Notes under the pieces: generated by a model
The model's input: only the letters and a program-made list of their open reading frames with translations
Told to the model about the DNA's origin: nothing
Databases searched by the model: none
Shown here: positions 17,250 to 24,839 of the stretch, in pieces
How the letters are laid out: every line of letters starts with the position of its first letter
Position numbering within the stretch: position 1 is the stretch's first letter
Assembly (NCBI RefSeq): GCF_001510715.1
Contig: NZ_LMTJ01000002.1
Location: 693,706 to 757,705, forward strand
Source of the DNA: Bacillus sp. FJAT-29814
GTDB lineage: Bacteria; Bacillota; Bacilli; Bacillales; Cytobacillaceae
Direction of reading: 5' to 3'
DNA length: 64,000 bases
Position numbers and translations under genes: made by a program

Positions 17250-17478
17250 ATGGTTCCCTCCAATGATTGTATGAAGTTAAGTTTTTGGGGTTATTCGATA
17301 TTTATATGTAAGGGTTCTATATTATTAATTTACTCTAAAAATTAAGGCATTCCAACCATCCAAATGAAAATTCTACAAAACAGATACAGATCATCAATCA
17401 GTTGTTGCTTTAAAGGATCGGGGGACATACGCTTGCGGGAAATTGAGATAGGGGGAGGCGATTAACCTCCATTTATCC

Positions 17479-17521
17479 CTCTCACACCACCGTACGTACG
17501 GTTCCGTATACGGCGGTTCCA
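17479..17521 (-). ncRNA. Group II intron domain V
   Basis: The reverse strand reads GGAACCGCCGTATACGG, then AACCGTACGTACGGTGG, the paired catalytic domain V, directly after the maturase stop codon. Confidence 0.7.
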
Positions 17522-17522
17522 A

Positions 17523-18729
17523 TTATGTCGAACGCTGTAGGTCATATCTTGCAGAAATACTTTTTAATCCTAGGGAGAGCCAATAGGCTTTCCCTAATGT
17601 TTTGTGAAGGATTGGACTTTTGGATACTCTCCAATAAGCCTTTCTAGTATTTCCCCATTCGTATGCTTTTCCTTTCGGAACACCTAGTTCAATAAGTTTC
17701 TTGACCTTTGTCCGGGGAAGTTTCCATTCCTTCCATCGAATCATTCTTAACCTTCGGTTAAGCCATCCTTCGAGTTTTGTAATTACTGAACGAGTATCAG
17801 CTAAGTGGTAATAATTAATCCATCCCACTAAATATTCGTTAAGGTCATGAATCCTATCTTCCATGGCAATTGACCTGCGTCTGCTTGTAAGCTTCCTTAT
17901 TTTATCTTTAAACCGTTTAATTGATTGAGGAGATATCCTCACCTTAGGTTTTAGATTACTTGTGAAACTGAACCCAAGAAATTTCCTTTTCCAGGGGCGG
18001 TCTACGGCACTTTTATCCCTGTTAACCTTCAGTTTAAGCTTTCCCTCGATAAAATGAGTCATCGCCTTCATAACCCTTTCACCAGCTCTTTTAGACTTCA
18101 CATAGATATTACAATCATCGGCGTAACGAACAAAACGATGTCCTCTACGCTCCAATTCTTTATCCAGTTCGTCCAAAACAATATTCGAAAGCAGGGGACT
18201 TAAAGGTCCACCTTGCGGTGTTCCCTCAAGATTCGGACTGACAAGTCCGCCTTCCATAACACCAGAGGTTAAAAATCGTCTGATTAGTCTTAACCTTGTC
18301 AAAGAACTTCTCAAGGTCAATGTCGACTACCCATCTATAGCCTTCTTCTATATAGCTTTGGGCTAATTTTACAGCCTGATGTGCTCGCCTGTTAGGGCGA
18401 AAGCCAAAGCTACAATCGGAGAAGCCTGGGTCGTACATCTTGGTAAGCATCTGGGTAATTGCCTGTTGAATGAAACGGTCTGTCACGGTTGGGATTCCCA
18501 GTTTCCTCTTCCCTTTGCCGTCTGGTTTCGGGATTTCGACTCGACGGACGGGGGATGGGATATAGGTTCCCTCGAAGAGGGATTTTCGCAGTTCGCTCCA
18601 GTTGAGCATAATATGTCCACGAAGAGCAGTGACGGGCATATCGTCCACTCCATGTTTTCCCTTATTCTTTTCCACTCTCTTTATTGCGTTAAGTAGGTTC
18701 TCCCGTGACAAGATTCGTTCCATTAACAT
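17523..18729 (-). pseudogene. ltrA: Group II intron reverse transcriptase/maturase, frameshifted
   Basis: Two overlapping frames together encode an LtrA-type protein. The first (start ATG 18729, GGAGG site) runs through RVEIPKPDGKGKRKLGIPTV and VVDIDLEKFFDKV, then ends out of frame at 18226. The second supplies LRLIRRFLTSGVMEGG, the catalytic YADD motif in FVRYADDCNIYV, the thumb/domain X and a C-terminal group-II-maturase domain ending in ARYDLQRST. Intact relatives have about 20 residues between FFDKV and LIRRFL that are missing here. This points to a small deletion at an AAGGTTA word that removed those codons and shifted the frame. There is no endonuclease domain, as expected for class C. 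Confidence 0.85.
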
Positions 18730-19282
18730 TGATATAACCTCCACCGTAAATAGGTGTTCTGATTGTGTCCTTTCCAATTCTCCACCCTGCTTATCGCCCC
18801 CCGTGGATTCACCATTTCTTACGATAGACAGGAACCTTGTTTTCTGTTTCATTGAATGGAAAGATACGCCTAGTTCCTATTTTCCATAACCAGTTCAGCC
18901 CTTCCTTATCCCCTTAAGTGAATAAGTACTATGGCTTCTGCTGACGCCTGTCGTTCAACCTATCCTCACGGATAGGCTTACCGCATGAGTACGGCATACC
19001 GACAGGTTCTCCCCGGGTAAGAGTACAGACTTTCCTTCCATGTCTCCGCCTCATTTACTCTGTAACACCTTCGGCAGTAAGGGCTTTATCTTGTATGGCA
19101 GATTCACCCAGTGTTACCTAGCCTTATATGAGATTCGTGTCCCTCGGAGCGGAAGTTTGCCGCCGACTTCCTTCAGATATGAGAGTCACCCCTCATACCC
19201 TTGTCTTAAGCTACAGCTACTACTGCCTTCACTGTTCGGGACTTGCACCCTAGAGCCTGCACCCATGCCGGGCACACCATAT

Positions 19283-19314
19283 GAAAAAGAGCCGCAAAAG
19301 GACGACTCTTTTTC
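19283..19314 (-). terminator. Terminator hairpin used as intron target
   Basis: GAAAAAGAGCCG (19283-19294) pairs with CGACTCTTTTTC (19303-19314). Read leftward, its T-run is followed five bases later by the intron 5' end. It may once have ended the sigma/anti-sigma operon now separated from it by the TnpB element. Confidence 0.7.
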
Positions 19315-19489
19315 AGTAGGTATTGTTAGAGACTATTTTACGATCGCTTAGCAGAACGCACCCTATTACAAATGGCTAAGAATGCTGCTTGTTTTTCTGA
19401 AAAATTTTAAGTGTTATTAGTAGGAATATATGTTCTTATTCGGTATAATAAACATAGATTAAATGAACGGAAAGAAGGCGATAGGGACT

Positions 19490-21175
19490 ATGTCAAATCA
19501 AAATAAGAAACCCATTAATCTGCCCACTTCACCTTCATTTATTGTGGAAAGGGAACTTATCATTTCTCCAAGAGATCGGAAATTCATCAACGCTTTGCTG
19601 GAGGATGCTAGAAAAATTCAGAATACCGTCCTCTCCATGGCAAAAAAACGCTATGAAAGAATGATTCGTTCACTATCACATCAAACTCTTTATGGCCACC
19701 TTATACAAGTAAACAAGGAACTTGAAACCGAACCGAAAAATAAGTCATTACAAGAAAAACGGAAAGAAACCATAACAGCGTTGCGGAATATAAGTAAAGA
19801 ATATAGTTTAACCAAGAGTCAATTTGAAAAGAATGCCAAAATCGTTCGCTCTTATTTTCATAATCGATTAGATTCCGTAGCCGTCCAAAAAGCAGCGGAT
19901 CGTGCCTGGATTTCGTTTGACAAATATTTGAATAAGAAATCCAAACACCTTCATTTCTTGAAAAATGGAGAAAACCATTCCATCGAAGGGAAAAGTAATC
20001 AGGCTAGTGTTGTAGTTAAATATGAAAATGGCGAACTAAAATTGCGCTACGGGGATTACTATTTTCAATTCATACCGATTAAAAAGAACGATTTGTACAT
20101 GGAGGAAACAATATCTTCTATTCGATCATTTTTTGAAACCCCATTAGACCAAAATGAGGCCGTTCAAGAAAATACGAAACTACAATTATCCTTTATAAAC
20201 GAAGAAATAACGAAGGAATATTATCAAAAGCATTTTCAAAGTACCTACCGCATTAAATATAACCGCATTATCAAAAAGGTCATTCGTGGTCGTGAACGAT
20301 TTTACCTGCAAATGATTGTAGAAGGCAGACCCGTTCCAAAACGAAAAAAAGATGGCAAATTTCGCCATCAATTAGGCAAAGGGACAGTTGGCAATGATTT
20401 TGGAACGCAAACGGTAGGTGTAGCAAGTAATGATAAGGTGGCACTCATCAATTTAGCGGAGAACGTAGAAAATATCGATTGTAAATTAAACAAAATTCAA
20501 CGGAAGATGGATCGTTCCAGACGAAAATCCAATTCAGAAAACTATCATAAGAATGGCACTGTTAAAAAAGGCAAAAAGAAATGGATTGATTCAAAAAGGT
20601 ATAGAAAGTTAAAAGCCAAAGCAAAAGAATTACACCGAAAAACAGCGATAAAACGAAAGCTCGCTCATCAAACGCTTACGAATCAATTAATTCATTTGGG
20701 TGATATCTTTATCGGTGAAGAAATGAATTTTAAAGCACTGCAAAAGCGAAAAAAAGATACGGAGAAAAATGAAAAAGGTCAGTATAAACGAAAGAAACGA
20801 TTTGGAAAATCACTCGCAAATAAAGCCCCTTCCATGTTTATCTCCATCTATAGAACCAAAGTCAATCAATTAGGTGGCACCTTTTTATTAGTGAATACAA
20901 AGAAATTTAAGGCCAGTCAGTACGACCACACCACTCAAACGCCAGTCAAAAAGCAACTCTCTCAGCGTTGGCATATCCTCTCAGACGGAACACAGGTTCA
21001 AAGAGACTTGTATAGTAGCTTTTTATTAAAATGTAGTAATGTCACTTTGGACCAGCCTGATTTTGCATTGTGTAGTTTTGAATTCAATGCCTTTATAGTA
21101 AAACATGATGAGTTTATTGAACAAACAATAGCTAGTAAAAAGAAGATTATGAACAGCGGAATTAAAGTTGTGTAG
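19490..21175 (+). CDS. tnpB: TnpB-like RNA-guided nuclease lacking the zinc finger
   Basis: Read from ATG 19490 (AGGG just upstream; the ATG at 19463 has no site) this is a 561-residue protein. A canonical TnpB has about 400. All three RuvC residues appear present: Asp 303 in VGNDFGTQTVGV, Glu 410 in IGEEMNFKAL and Asp 506 in QVQRDLYSS. Between Glu and the last Asp, canonical TnpB has a CxxC-CxxC zinc ribbon. Here the aligned stretch, SQYDHTTQTPVKKQLSQRW, has no cysteine. A long N-terminal helical/WED region (about 1-290) accounts for the extra length. TnpB proteins cut DNA guided by an RNA made from the element's right end. The intact catalytic triad argues against a nuclease-dead repressor. 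Confidence 0.8.
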   Translation: MSNQNKKPINLPTSPSFIVERELIISPRDRKFINALLEDARKIQNTVLSMAKKRYERMIRSLSHQTLYGHLIQVNKELETEPKNKSLQEKRKETITALRNISKEYSLTKSQFEKNAKIVRSYFHNRLDSVAVQKAADRAWISFDKYLNKKSKHLHFLKNGENHSIEGKSNQASVVVKYENGELKLRYGDYYFQFIPIKKNDLYMEETISSIRSFFETPLDQNEAVQENTKLQLSFINEEITKEYYQKHFQSTYRIKYNRIIKKVIRGRERFYLQMIVEGRPVPKRKKDGKFRHQLGKGTVGNDFGTQTVGVASNDKVALINLAENVENIDCKLNKIQRKMDRSRRKSNSENYHKNGTVKKGKKKWIDSKRYRKLKAKAKELHRKTAIKRKLAHQTLTNQLIHLGDIFIGEEMNFKALQKRKKDTEKNEKGQYKRKKRFGKSLANKAPSMFISIYRTKVNQLGGTFLLVNTKKFKASQYDHTTQTPVKKQLSQRWHILSDGTQVQRDLYSSFLLKCSNVTLDQPDFALCSFEFNAFIVKHDEFIEQTIASKKKIMNSGIKVV

Positions 21176-21189
21176 AAAAAAAGTCGGGA

Positions 21190-21374
21190 GATTGACCATC
21201 TTCCAACTCAAAAAACAAGCGAAGGCGCGTTATGCAAACATCCTTAGTGAAGGATGATTCTTCGTAAATGTTCTGACACAGTTAAGGAGTAGCTAGTCCC
21301 GTGGGAGGAAAATCCCGCGAAACTAGCAGAAGTTAGTTGTTTAAGAACCTCGGCTTTTTAAAGCCGAGAGGTTC
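21190..21374 (+). ncRNA. Candidate omegaRNA (right-end RNA) of the TnpB element
   Basis: Downstream of the tnpB stop lies about 185 bp of non-coding DNA rich in stems: CATCCTT/AAGGATG near 21220-21240, a nested CTAGTCCCGTGGGA / TCCCGCGAAACTAG, and the right-end hairpin at 21345-21373. This is where TnpB elements encode their guide scaffold. Any guide would begin in the flanking DNA just after about 21376. No promoter was identified; it may be processed from tnpB mRNA. Confidence 0.5.
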
Positions 21375-22345
21375 AGTTGTAGGTTCATTTCTAATTTACT
21401 TAACTTCTCATCGATTTCCTGATCATGTCGTAATTGGGGGCGGAACGTAATCTCTTTTGGAATCGTCTTAAACGGTTCATACGAGATCTTAACTGTTCCA
21501 TTTTCCTTAAACATGGATAGTGGTTCCAACGCTTTCCCGTCGCTTCCATATAGCTCAAAACTCAGCTCCATCTCCCGCTCAGCTGGCTGCTTTAGCTTAT
21601 AGACCACTTCCGTTGATGTCGGAGCAAAAGTGACCTTCTCGACGATTAAGGAGATATCACCGCTTTCTTTCTTTTCCATTGGAAGGATTACCTTGTTCTC
21701 TGAAGTTATTTCTTCCACTGGAAAATGAATATTCCAATTTCCTTCCGTGTCACCAAGCTTATTGAAATTCACGTCGAGTTCAAATTTATCCGGTAGTTGT
21801 GTAGATGAATCTAGGTGCATGACACCAAGAATCGTTTGGTCATCGTATCGTTCACTGTTACCCCCTACACCATAATTCCCAGGTTGCTTTCCATCTATCT
21901 TGAAGCCAATCGATGGATTAACGTTGTCATCAAGGTCCTGTTGTGATTGGACTACATATCCAATGGAAACCCGAGTTCCATCAAAGATCACCTCATTAAC
22001 AGTCACTGTGATTCCTTTATCAGTAGCGCTCTTATTGATCGTTTGCGAAAGCCCTTTTTCAACGGTTGTTTTTAAAGTACTATCTTTGGAATGGGTAAAC
22101 ACCGAACCTACAAACGGAATACTTTGCAGTACCTGGGCCATGGTGTTGTTTGTAAAACCAGCGCCCAAAAGAATAGCCACACTAGCTACAATCCCACTGG
22201 CAATCATCGTTGACTTCTTCATTTTCTTCTTTCTCTCCGGTAGGCTAGCGAGGGTATCATCAATCCGTGTGCGTACCTGACTTGGCATTTCGCCCTCCAT
22301 TTGTTTCAATAACTCTGCTAATTTTTGATCATTAATTTCTACCAT
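21341..22345 (-). CDS. Anti-sigma factor-like membrane protein (DUF4179 type), 3' end altered by TnpB element
   Basis: Read from ATG 22345 (GAGAGGAG site; overlaps the sigma gene stop by 14 bp) the protein has 334 residues. An N-terminal cytoplasmic segment (1-43) is followed by one membrane helix (about 44-65, TMIASGIVASVAILLGAGF) and a large extracellular domain. Coupling to an ECF sigma gene points to a membrane anti-sigma factor that releases its sigma under envelope stress. The final codons (about SALKSRGS) are encoded by the right-end hairpin of the adjacent TnpB element, so the natural C-terminus has been replaced. Only a few residues are affected, so function may survive. Confidence 0.75.
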   Translation of the reverse strand: MVEINDQKLAELLKQMEGEMPSQVRTRIDDTLASLPERKKKMKKSTMIASGIVASVAILLGAGFTNNTMAQVLQSIPFVGSVFTHSKDSTLKTTVEKGLSQTINKSATDKGITVTVNEVIFDGTRVSIGYVVQSQQDLDDNVNPSIGFKIDGKQPGNYGVGGNSERYDDQTILGVMHLDSSTQLPDKFELDVNFNKLGDTEGNWNIHFPVEEITSENKVILPMEKKESGDISLIVEKVTFAPTSTEVVYKLKQPAEREMELSFELYGSDGKALEPLSMFKENGTVKISYEPFKTIPKEITFRPQLRHDQEIDEKLSKLEMNLQLNLSALKSRGS

Positions 22346-22862
22346 TAGATACACTCCTCTCAGTTTTTGGATTAAGATATTCTGATAGTTTCGTACGAGC
22401 CCGGCTGAGGCGTGATTTCACTGTTCCATCAGGAATATCCAATGCTTGGGCAATTTCACGAACACTCCAATCCTTTAGGTAATAGAGCGTTACCGGAACG
22501 CGTAAATCCTCTTCTAATGATTTAAGAGCTTCTGTCAACTCAAAATCCGAACGATCATCAGGGGTTCCTTGCTCCATCCATTCTTGCATCGGTACTACCT
22601 TCTTATTTTTCCGCAAAATATCGTAGCAGCAGTTCATCACAATCCTAACCATCCAGGTTTTGAAAATACGAACGTCCCTTACGTTATGAATGGAACTGTA
22701 TGCTTTTAATATGGCTTCTTGAAGCGCATCTGCACAGTCGTCATCGTTATGCAGGATTGACTTGGCCACCTTGTAAAGTGTGTCTTCTACATCTTTCACA
22801 ATCACCACAAAAGCTTTCTTATCCCCTTTTTGGGCTTTTTTTATATCTAGTTCCCTAGCCAA
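22332..22862 (-). CDS. ECF RNA polymerase sigma factor
   Basis: I take TTG 22862 (AAGGAGGTG six bases upstream) giving 176 residues; a GTG at 22871 lies inside the ribosome site. Region 2 (about 15-85) contains DCADALQEAILKAYSS and FKTWMVRIVMNCCYDILR. Region 4 (about 110-168) contains VREIAQALDIPDGTVKSRLSRARTK in two parts. It is followed by an overlapping membrane anti-sigma gene, the standard arrangement for an envelope-stress regulon. An ECF-type promoter upstream suggests autoregulation. It resembles the SigV/SigW group, but I would not assign a specific name. Confidence 0.9.
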   Translation of the reverse strand: MARELDIKKAQKGDKKAFVVIVKDVEDTLYKVAKSILHNDDDCADALQEAILKAYSSIHNVRDVRIFKTWMVRIVMNCCYDILRKNKKVVPMQEWMEQGTPDDRSDFELTEALKSLEEDLRVPVTLYYLKDWSVREIAQALDIPDGTVKSRLSRARTKLSEYLNPKTERSVSNGRN

Positions 22863-22891
22863 ATGTCCCACCTCCTTGTTTTTCTATCTAT

Positions 22892-22919
22892 TAGATGGTC
22901 TACAGATTGAAACGGTTCA
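22892..22919 (-). promoter_or_regulatory. Candidate autoregulated ECF promoter
   Basis: On the reverse strand TGAACC (complement of 22914-22919), 16 bp, CATCTA (complement of 22892-22897). This resembles Bacillus ECF promoters (TGAAC / CGTCTA) and lies 30 bp upstream of the sigma gene start. Confidence 0.5.
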
Positions 22920-23009
22920 CGCAAATTTATTTTTTTATATTAAATTTACAAAAGCTGGTATCCTAAAGACAAAATTAACGTCTGGAGATCAATTAATTTT
23001 AAAAAAAGA

Positions 23010-23034
23010 AACCTTGCTACCCAATAGCAAGGTT
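23010..23034 (-). terminator. Terminator of the YgjP-like peptidase gene
   Basis: AACCTTGCTA (23010-23019) pairs perfectly with TAGCAAGGTT (23025-23034), followed on the reverse strand by TTCTTTTTTT. Confidence 0.85.
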
Positions 23035-23074
23035 AATCTAGAGAGGATTTATAGTAAAGTTGGTTATTGTCCTT

Positions 23075-23782
23075 CTAAACCGTCATTTTCCAACCTGATC
23101 TAGTCAACCATGCCTCTTGTTCCTTATAATCAGGCATTATTTTTCCAACAAGACGCCAGAAGGAGCGGTCGTGGTTAAGATGTACCATATGACACATTTC
23201 GTGAATGACGACATAGTCGATAACCTCTAGTGGTGCCATTGCCAGCCGCCAATTAAATGTCAACTGCTGCTTTGAGTCACAGGTTCCCCATGTAGTTTTG
23301 CTATCTGTGATACGAATAGAACGTGGTTTTGGTTTGAAGTTGCCTTGATAGTTAGCTATGCTCTTCTCGACCAAAGCCTTGCACTGCTGGTAATAAAATC
23401 GTTTTAATGCTTGTTTGGTTTTTTCATCGTCACGCTGCTTAACAAATATGTGCAACCTTTCTTCTTTAAACACTACATGGTCTTGATTTATATGTTCATC
23501 TTCAAGGATTTGGATGGGATAAGCGTTGCCTAAATAAAGAAAACGCTCATTATATTCATAAACTTTTTTCTGTGGCCCTTGTAGCCTATCCTTCATTTCT
23601 TTCAATTTTTGCTGAATAAGGTCCCAGTTTCCCTCTAATAGCTGATGAATCCGTTTCTCAGGTGTCCCTTTTGGGGCCTGAACTTCCAGATTCCCATAAC
23701 TATCGATCGTGATGCCCATCGATGTTCGATTTTTGTACTTGACCTCAAAACGGATGGTCTCTCCCAAGTAAGTATGTATCAT
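23075..23782 (-). CDS. YgjP-like (DUF45, M48-related) metallopeptidase
   Basis: This 235-residue cytoplasmic protein carries a zinc-peptidase motif, VIHEMCHMVHLNHDRSFW (about 191-208), with two His and the catalytic Glu, and a downstream acidic residue in KEQEAW. The segment DSKTTWGTCDSKQQLTFNWRL in two parts (about 160-180) is highly typical of the YgjP/SprT-like family. Roles proposed for relatives include nucleic-acid-associated proteolysis; nothing here sharpens that. It is a single gene with its own terminator. Confidence 0.85.
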   Translation of the reverse strand: MIHTYLGETIRFEVKYKNRTSMGITIDSYGNLEVQAPKGTPEKRIHQLLEGNWDLIQQKLKEMKDRLQGPQKKVYEYNERFLYLGNAYPIQILEDEHINQDHVVFKEERLHIFVKQRDDEKTKQALKRFYYQQCKALVEKSIANYQGNFKPKPRSIRITDSKTTWGTCDSKQQLTFNWRLAMAPLEVIDYVVIHEMCHMVHLNHDRSFWRLVGKIMPDYKEQEAWLTRSGWKMTV

Positions 23783-23821
23783 GCAATCACCTTCATCATT
23801 CTCTCATGAATGATCCCCGAT

Positions 23822-24289
23822 CTAAACTTTCATTTTCAAAATATACTGTTCCCCAATTGGGCCCATTTTTCTTTCCCCGGTATCATAAAACCCAACCTTT
23901 CGATATAGTTCTTGGGCTGGAATGTTTTTATGATTCACTGCAAGTACTAGTTCATTATAAGAAGGGAATTCAGATTTTACAAAACCATTTAACAATTGCA
24001 TCGCTTTTTTAGCGAAACCTTTCCCCTGTTCTAAATGGTTGATTGACAAAGCCGTTAATAACAACGCATGAGGATTAGCTGAGTAATCCTTCACTCGAGT
24101 GGAAGTGTGAAGTAAAAAGAAACCAACAGGTTTTTCCCCATTTACAATGACTATAGGATGTCTCCCTTCGGTATCTACTAAAATATCATTCGGTAAAGCA
24201 GTAAATTTTTTTTGCTCTTCTGGAAGATGGAAGGACTTTAAAGCTGCAATATGCTTTTTTTCCAAACGTCTCAATGATATATTTTCCAT
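23822..24289 (-). CDS. GNAT-family N-acetyltransferase
   Basis: A 155-residue acetyltransferase with the acetyl-CoA loop HLEQGKGFAKKAMQLL (about 90-105) and the later NIPAQELYRKVGFYDTGE (about 122-139), the classical GNAT tail. The N-terminus, ISLRRLEKKHIAALKSF, is the usual first strand and helix. Substrate unknown. Start ATG with an AAGGAG site. It lies between unrelated single genes in the same direction. Confidence 0.82.
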   Translation of the reverse strand: MENISLRRLEKKHIAALKSFHLPEEQKKFTALPNDILVDTEGRHPIVIVNGEKPVGFFLLHTSTRVKDYSANPHALLLTALSINHLEQGKGFAKKAMQLLNGFVKSEFPSYNELVLAVNHKNIPAQELYRKVGFYDTGERKMGPIGEQYILKMKV

Positions 24290-24327
24290 TTTTTCTCCTT
24301 CATATTATTTTATTTCTGAGAGCTAAA

Positions 24328-24756
24328 TCAACTACCAAAAGCAAAAATGAGTTCTGTTTCACAAACTAACACTCCATCAACAGTGGCGATCCCCTTTCCC
24401 TTTCCAATTGGACCTTTTAATCTGGTTATTTCAACTTCAAGTAAGAGTTGGTCACCCGGTTTTACTTGTTTTTTAAAACGGCAGTTGTCTATACCCGCTA
24501 AGAGCCCTAAACGTCCTTTATTCTCCTCTTTCGTTAGCATGACAACTGCACTTACTTGAGCTAATGCTTCAATTATTAATACCCCTGGCATAATTGGATA
24601 TTCTGAAAAATGTCCGTTAAAATATGGTTCATTTACAGTTACATTTTTAAGACCTACAGCTCTTTTTCCTTCTTCTAGTTCTAAAATCCTGTCCACTAAT
24701 AGAAATGGAAACCTGTGCCTTATAATTTGCTTAATAGATTGAGTATCTAACATCAT
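24328..24756 (-). CDS. fabZ: 3-hydroxyacyl-ACP dehydratase FabZ-like
   Basis: This 142-residue hot-dog-fold enzyme removes water from 3-hydroxyacyl-ACP in fatty acid synthesis. The catalytic His is in [20 protein letters not shown] (about 45-64) with a downstream Glu on the central helix. [11 protein letters not shown] is the conserved N-terminal block. It is not in a fatty acid operon here. A perfect palindrome immediately upstream (24770-24788) suggests dedicated control. It may be a second copy besides a housekeeping fabZ; that cannot be checked from this window. Confidence 0.9.
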   Translation of the reverse strand: MMLDTQSIKQIIRHRFPFLLVDRILELEEGKRAVGLKNVTVNEPYFNGHFSEYPIMPGVLIIEALAQVSAVVMLTKEENKGRLGLLAGIDNCRFKKQVKPGDQLLLEVEITRLKGPIGKGKGIATVDGVLVCETELIFAFGS

Positions 24757-24769
24757 TCACCCTCCATAT

Positions 24770-24788
24770 TTTGGTATAATATACCAAA
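24770..24788. promoter_or_regulatory. Perfect 19-bp palindrome upstream of fabZ
   Basis: TTTGGTATA-A-TATACCAAA is perfectly symmetrical and sits 14 bp before the fabZ ATG, just beyond the ribosome site. It looks like a repressor operator. It does not match the FapR site as I remember it. Confidence 0.5.
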
Positions 24789-24839
24789 TTCAATATCACT
24801 TAACAACACTACCTCTGGTTAGTAGGTTAGTCAATTTAT

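Larger units (their letters stand above)
17442..19277 (-). mobile_element. Group IIC intron
   Basis: On the reverse strand the element begins GTGTGCCCGGCATGGGTGC at 19277, the same opening as the Oceanobacillus iheyensis group IIC intron as I remember it. It continues with the conserved GTCCCGAAC, ACCCGGGGAG and AAGGCTAGGT segments of domain I. A maturase frame lies inside, followed by domain V (17479-17521) and a domain VI stem with bulge (to about 17450). The 3' end is placed near 17442 at TCTCAAT by analogy. The 5' junction lies five bases beyond a terminator hairpin (19283-19314), the preferred landing site of class C introns. The maturase is broken, so the copy can probably move or splice only if helped in trans. 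Confidence 0.85.
19380..21376 (+). mobile_element. IS200/IS605-like TnpB-only element (approximate limits)
   Basis: The element contains one tnpB-type gene and no TnpA. The right end is marked by a bulged palindrome, GAACCTCGGCTTT with AAAGCCGAGAGGTTC (about 21345-21373), of the kind that forms the right-end hairpin in this superfamily. The left boundary is uncertain, somewhere between the terminator at 19314 and the TATAAT at 19444-19449 upstream of the gene. Insertion was at the 3' end of the leftward anti-sigma gene. Confidence 0.65.

Noticed and set aside
17523..18852. CRISPR-associated or retron reverse transcriptase
   Set aside because: Domain X, the class C intron RNA ends and domain V show that it is a group II intron maturase.
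18866..19262. Reading frames across the domain I region of the group II intron
   Set aside because: The sequence is explained by the conserved intron RNA; the frames have no family match or ribosome site.
19320..19410. Short coding-like frame RLFYDRLAERTLLQMAKN before tnpB
   Set aside because: Too short, no start, and it overlaps the uncertain left end of the element.
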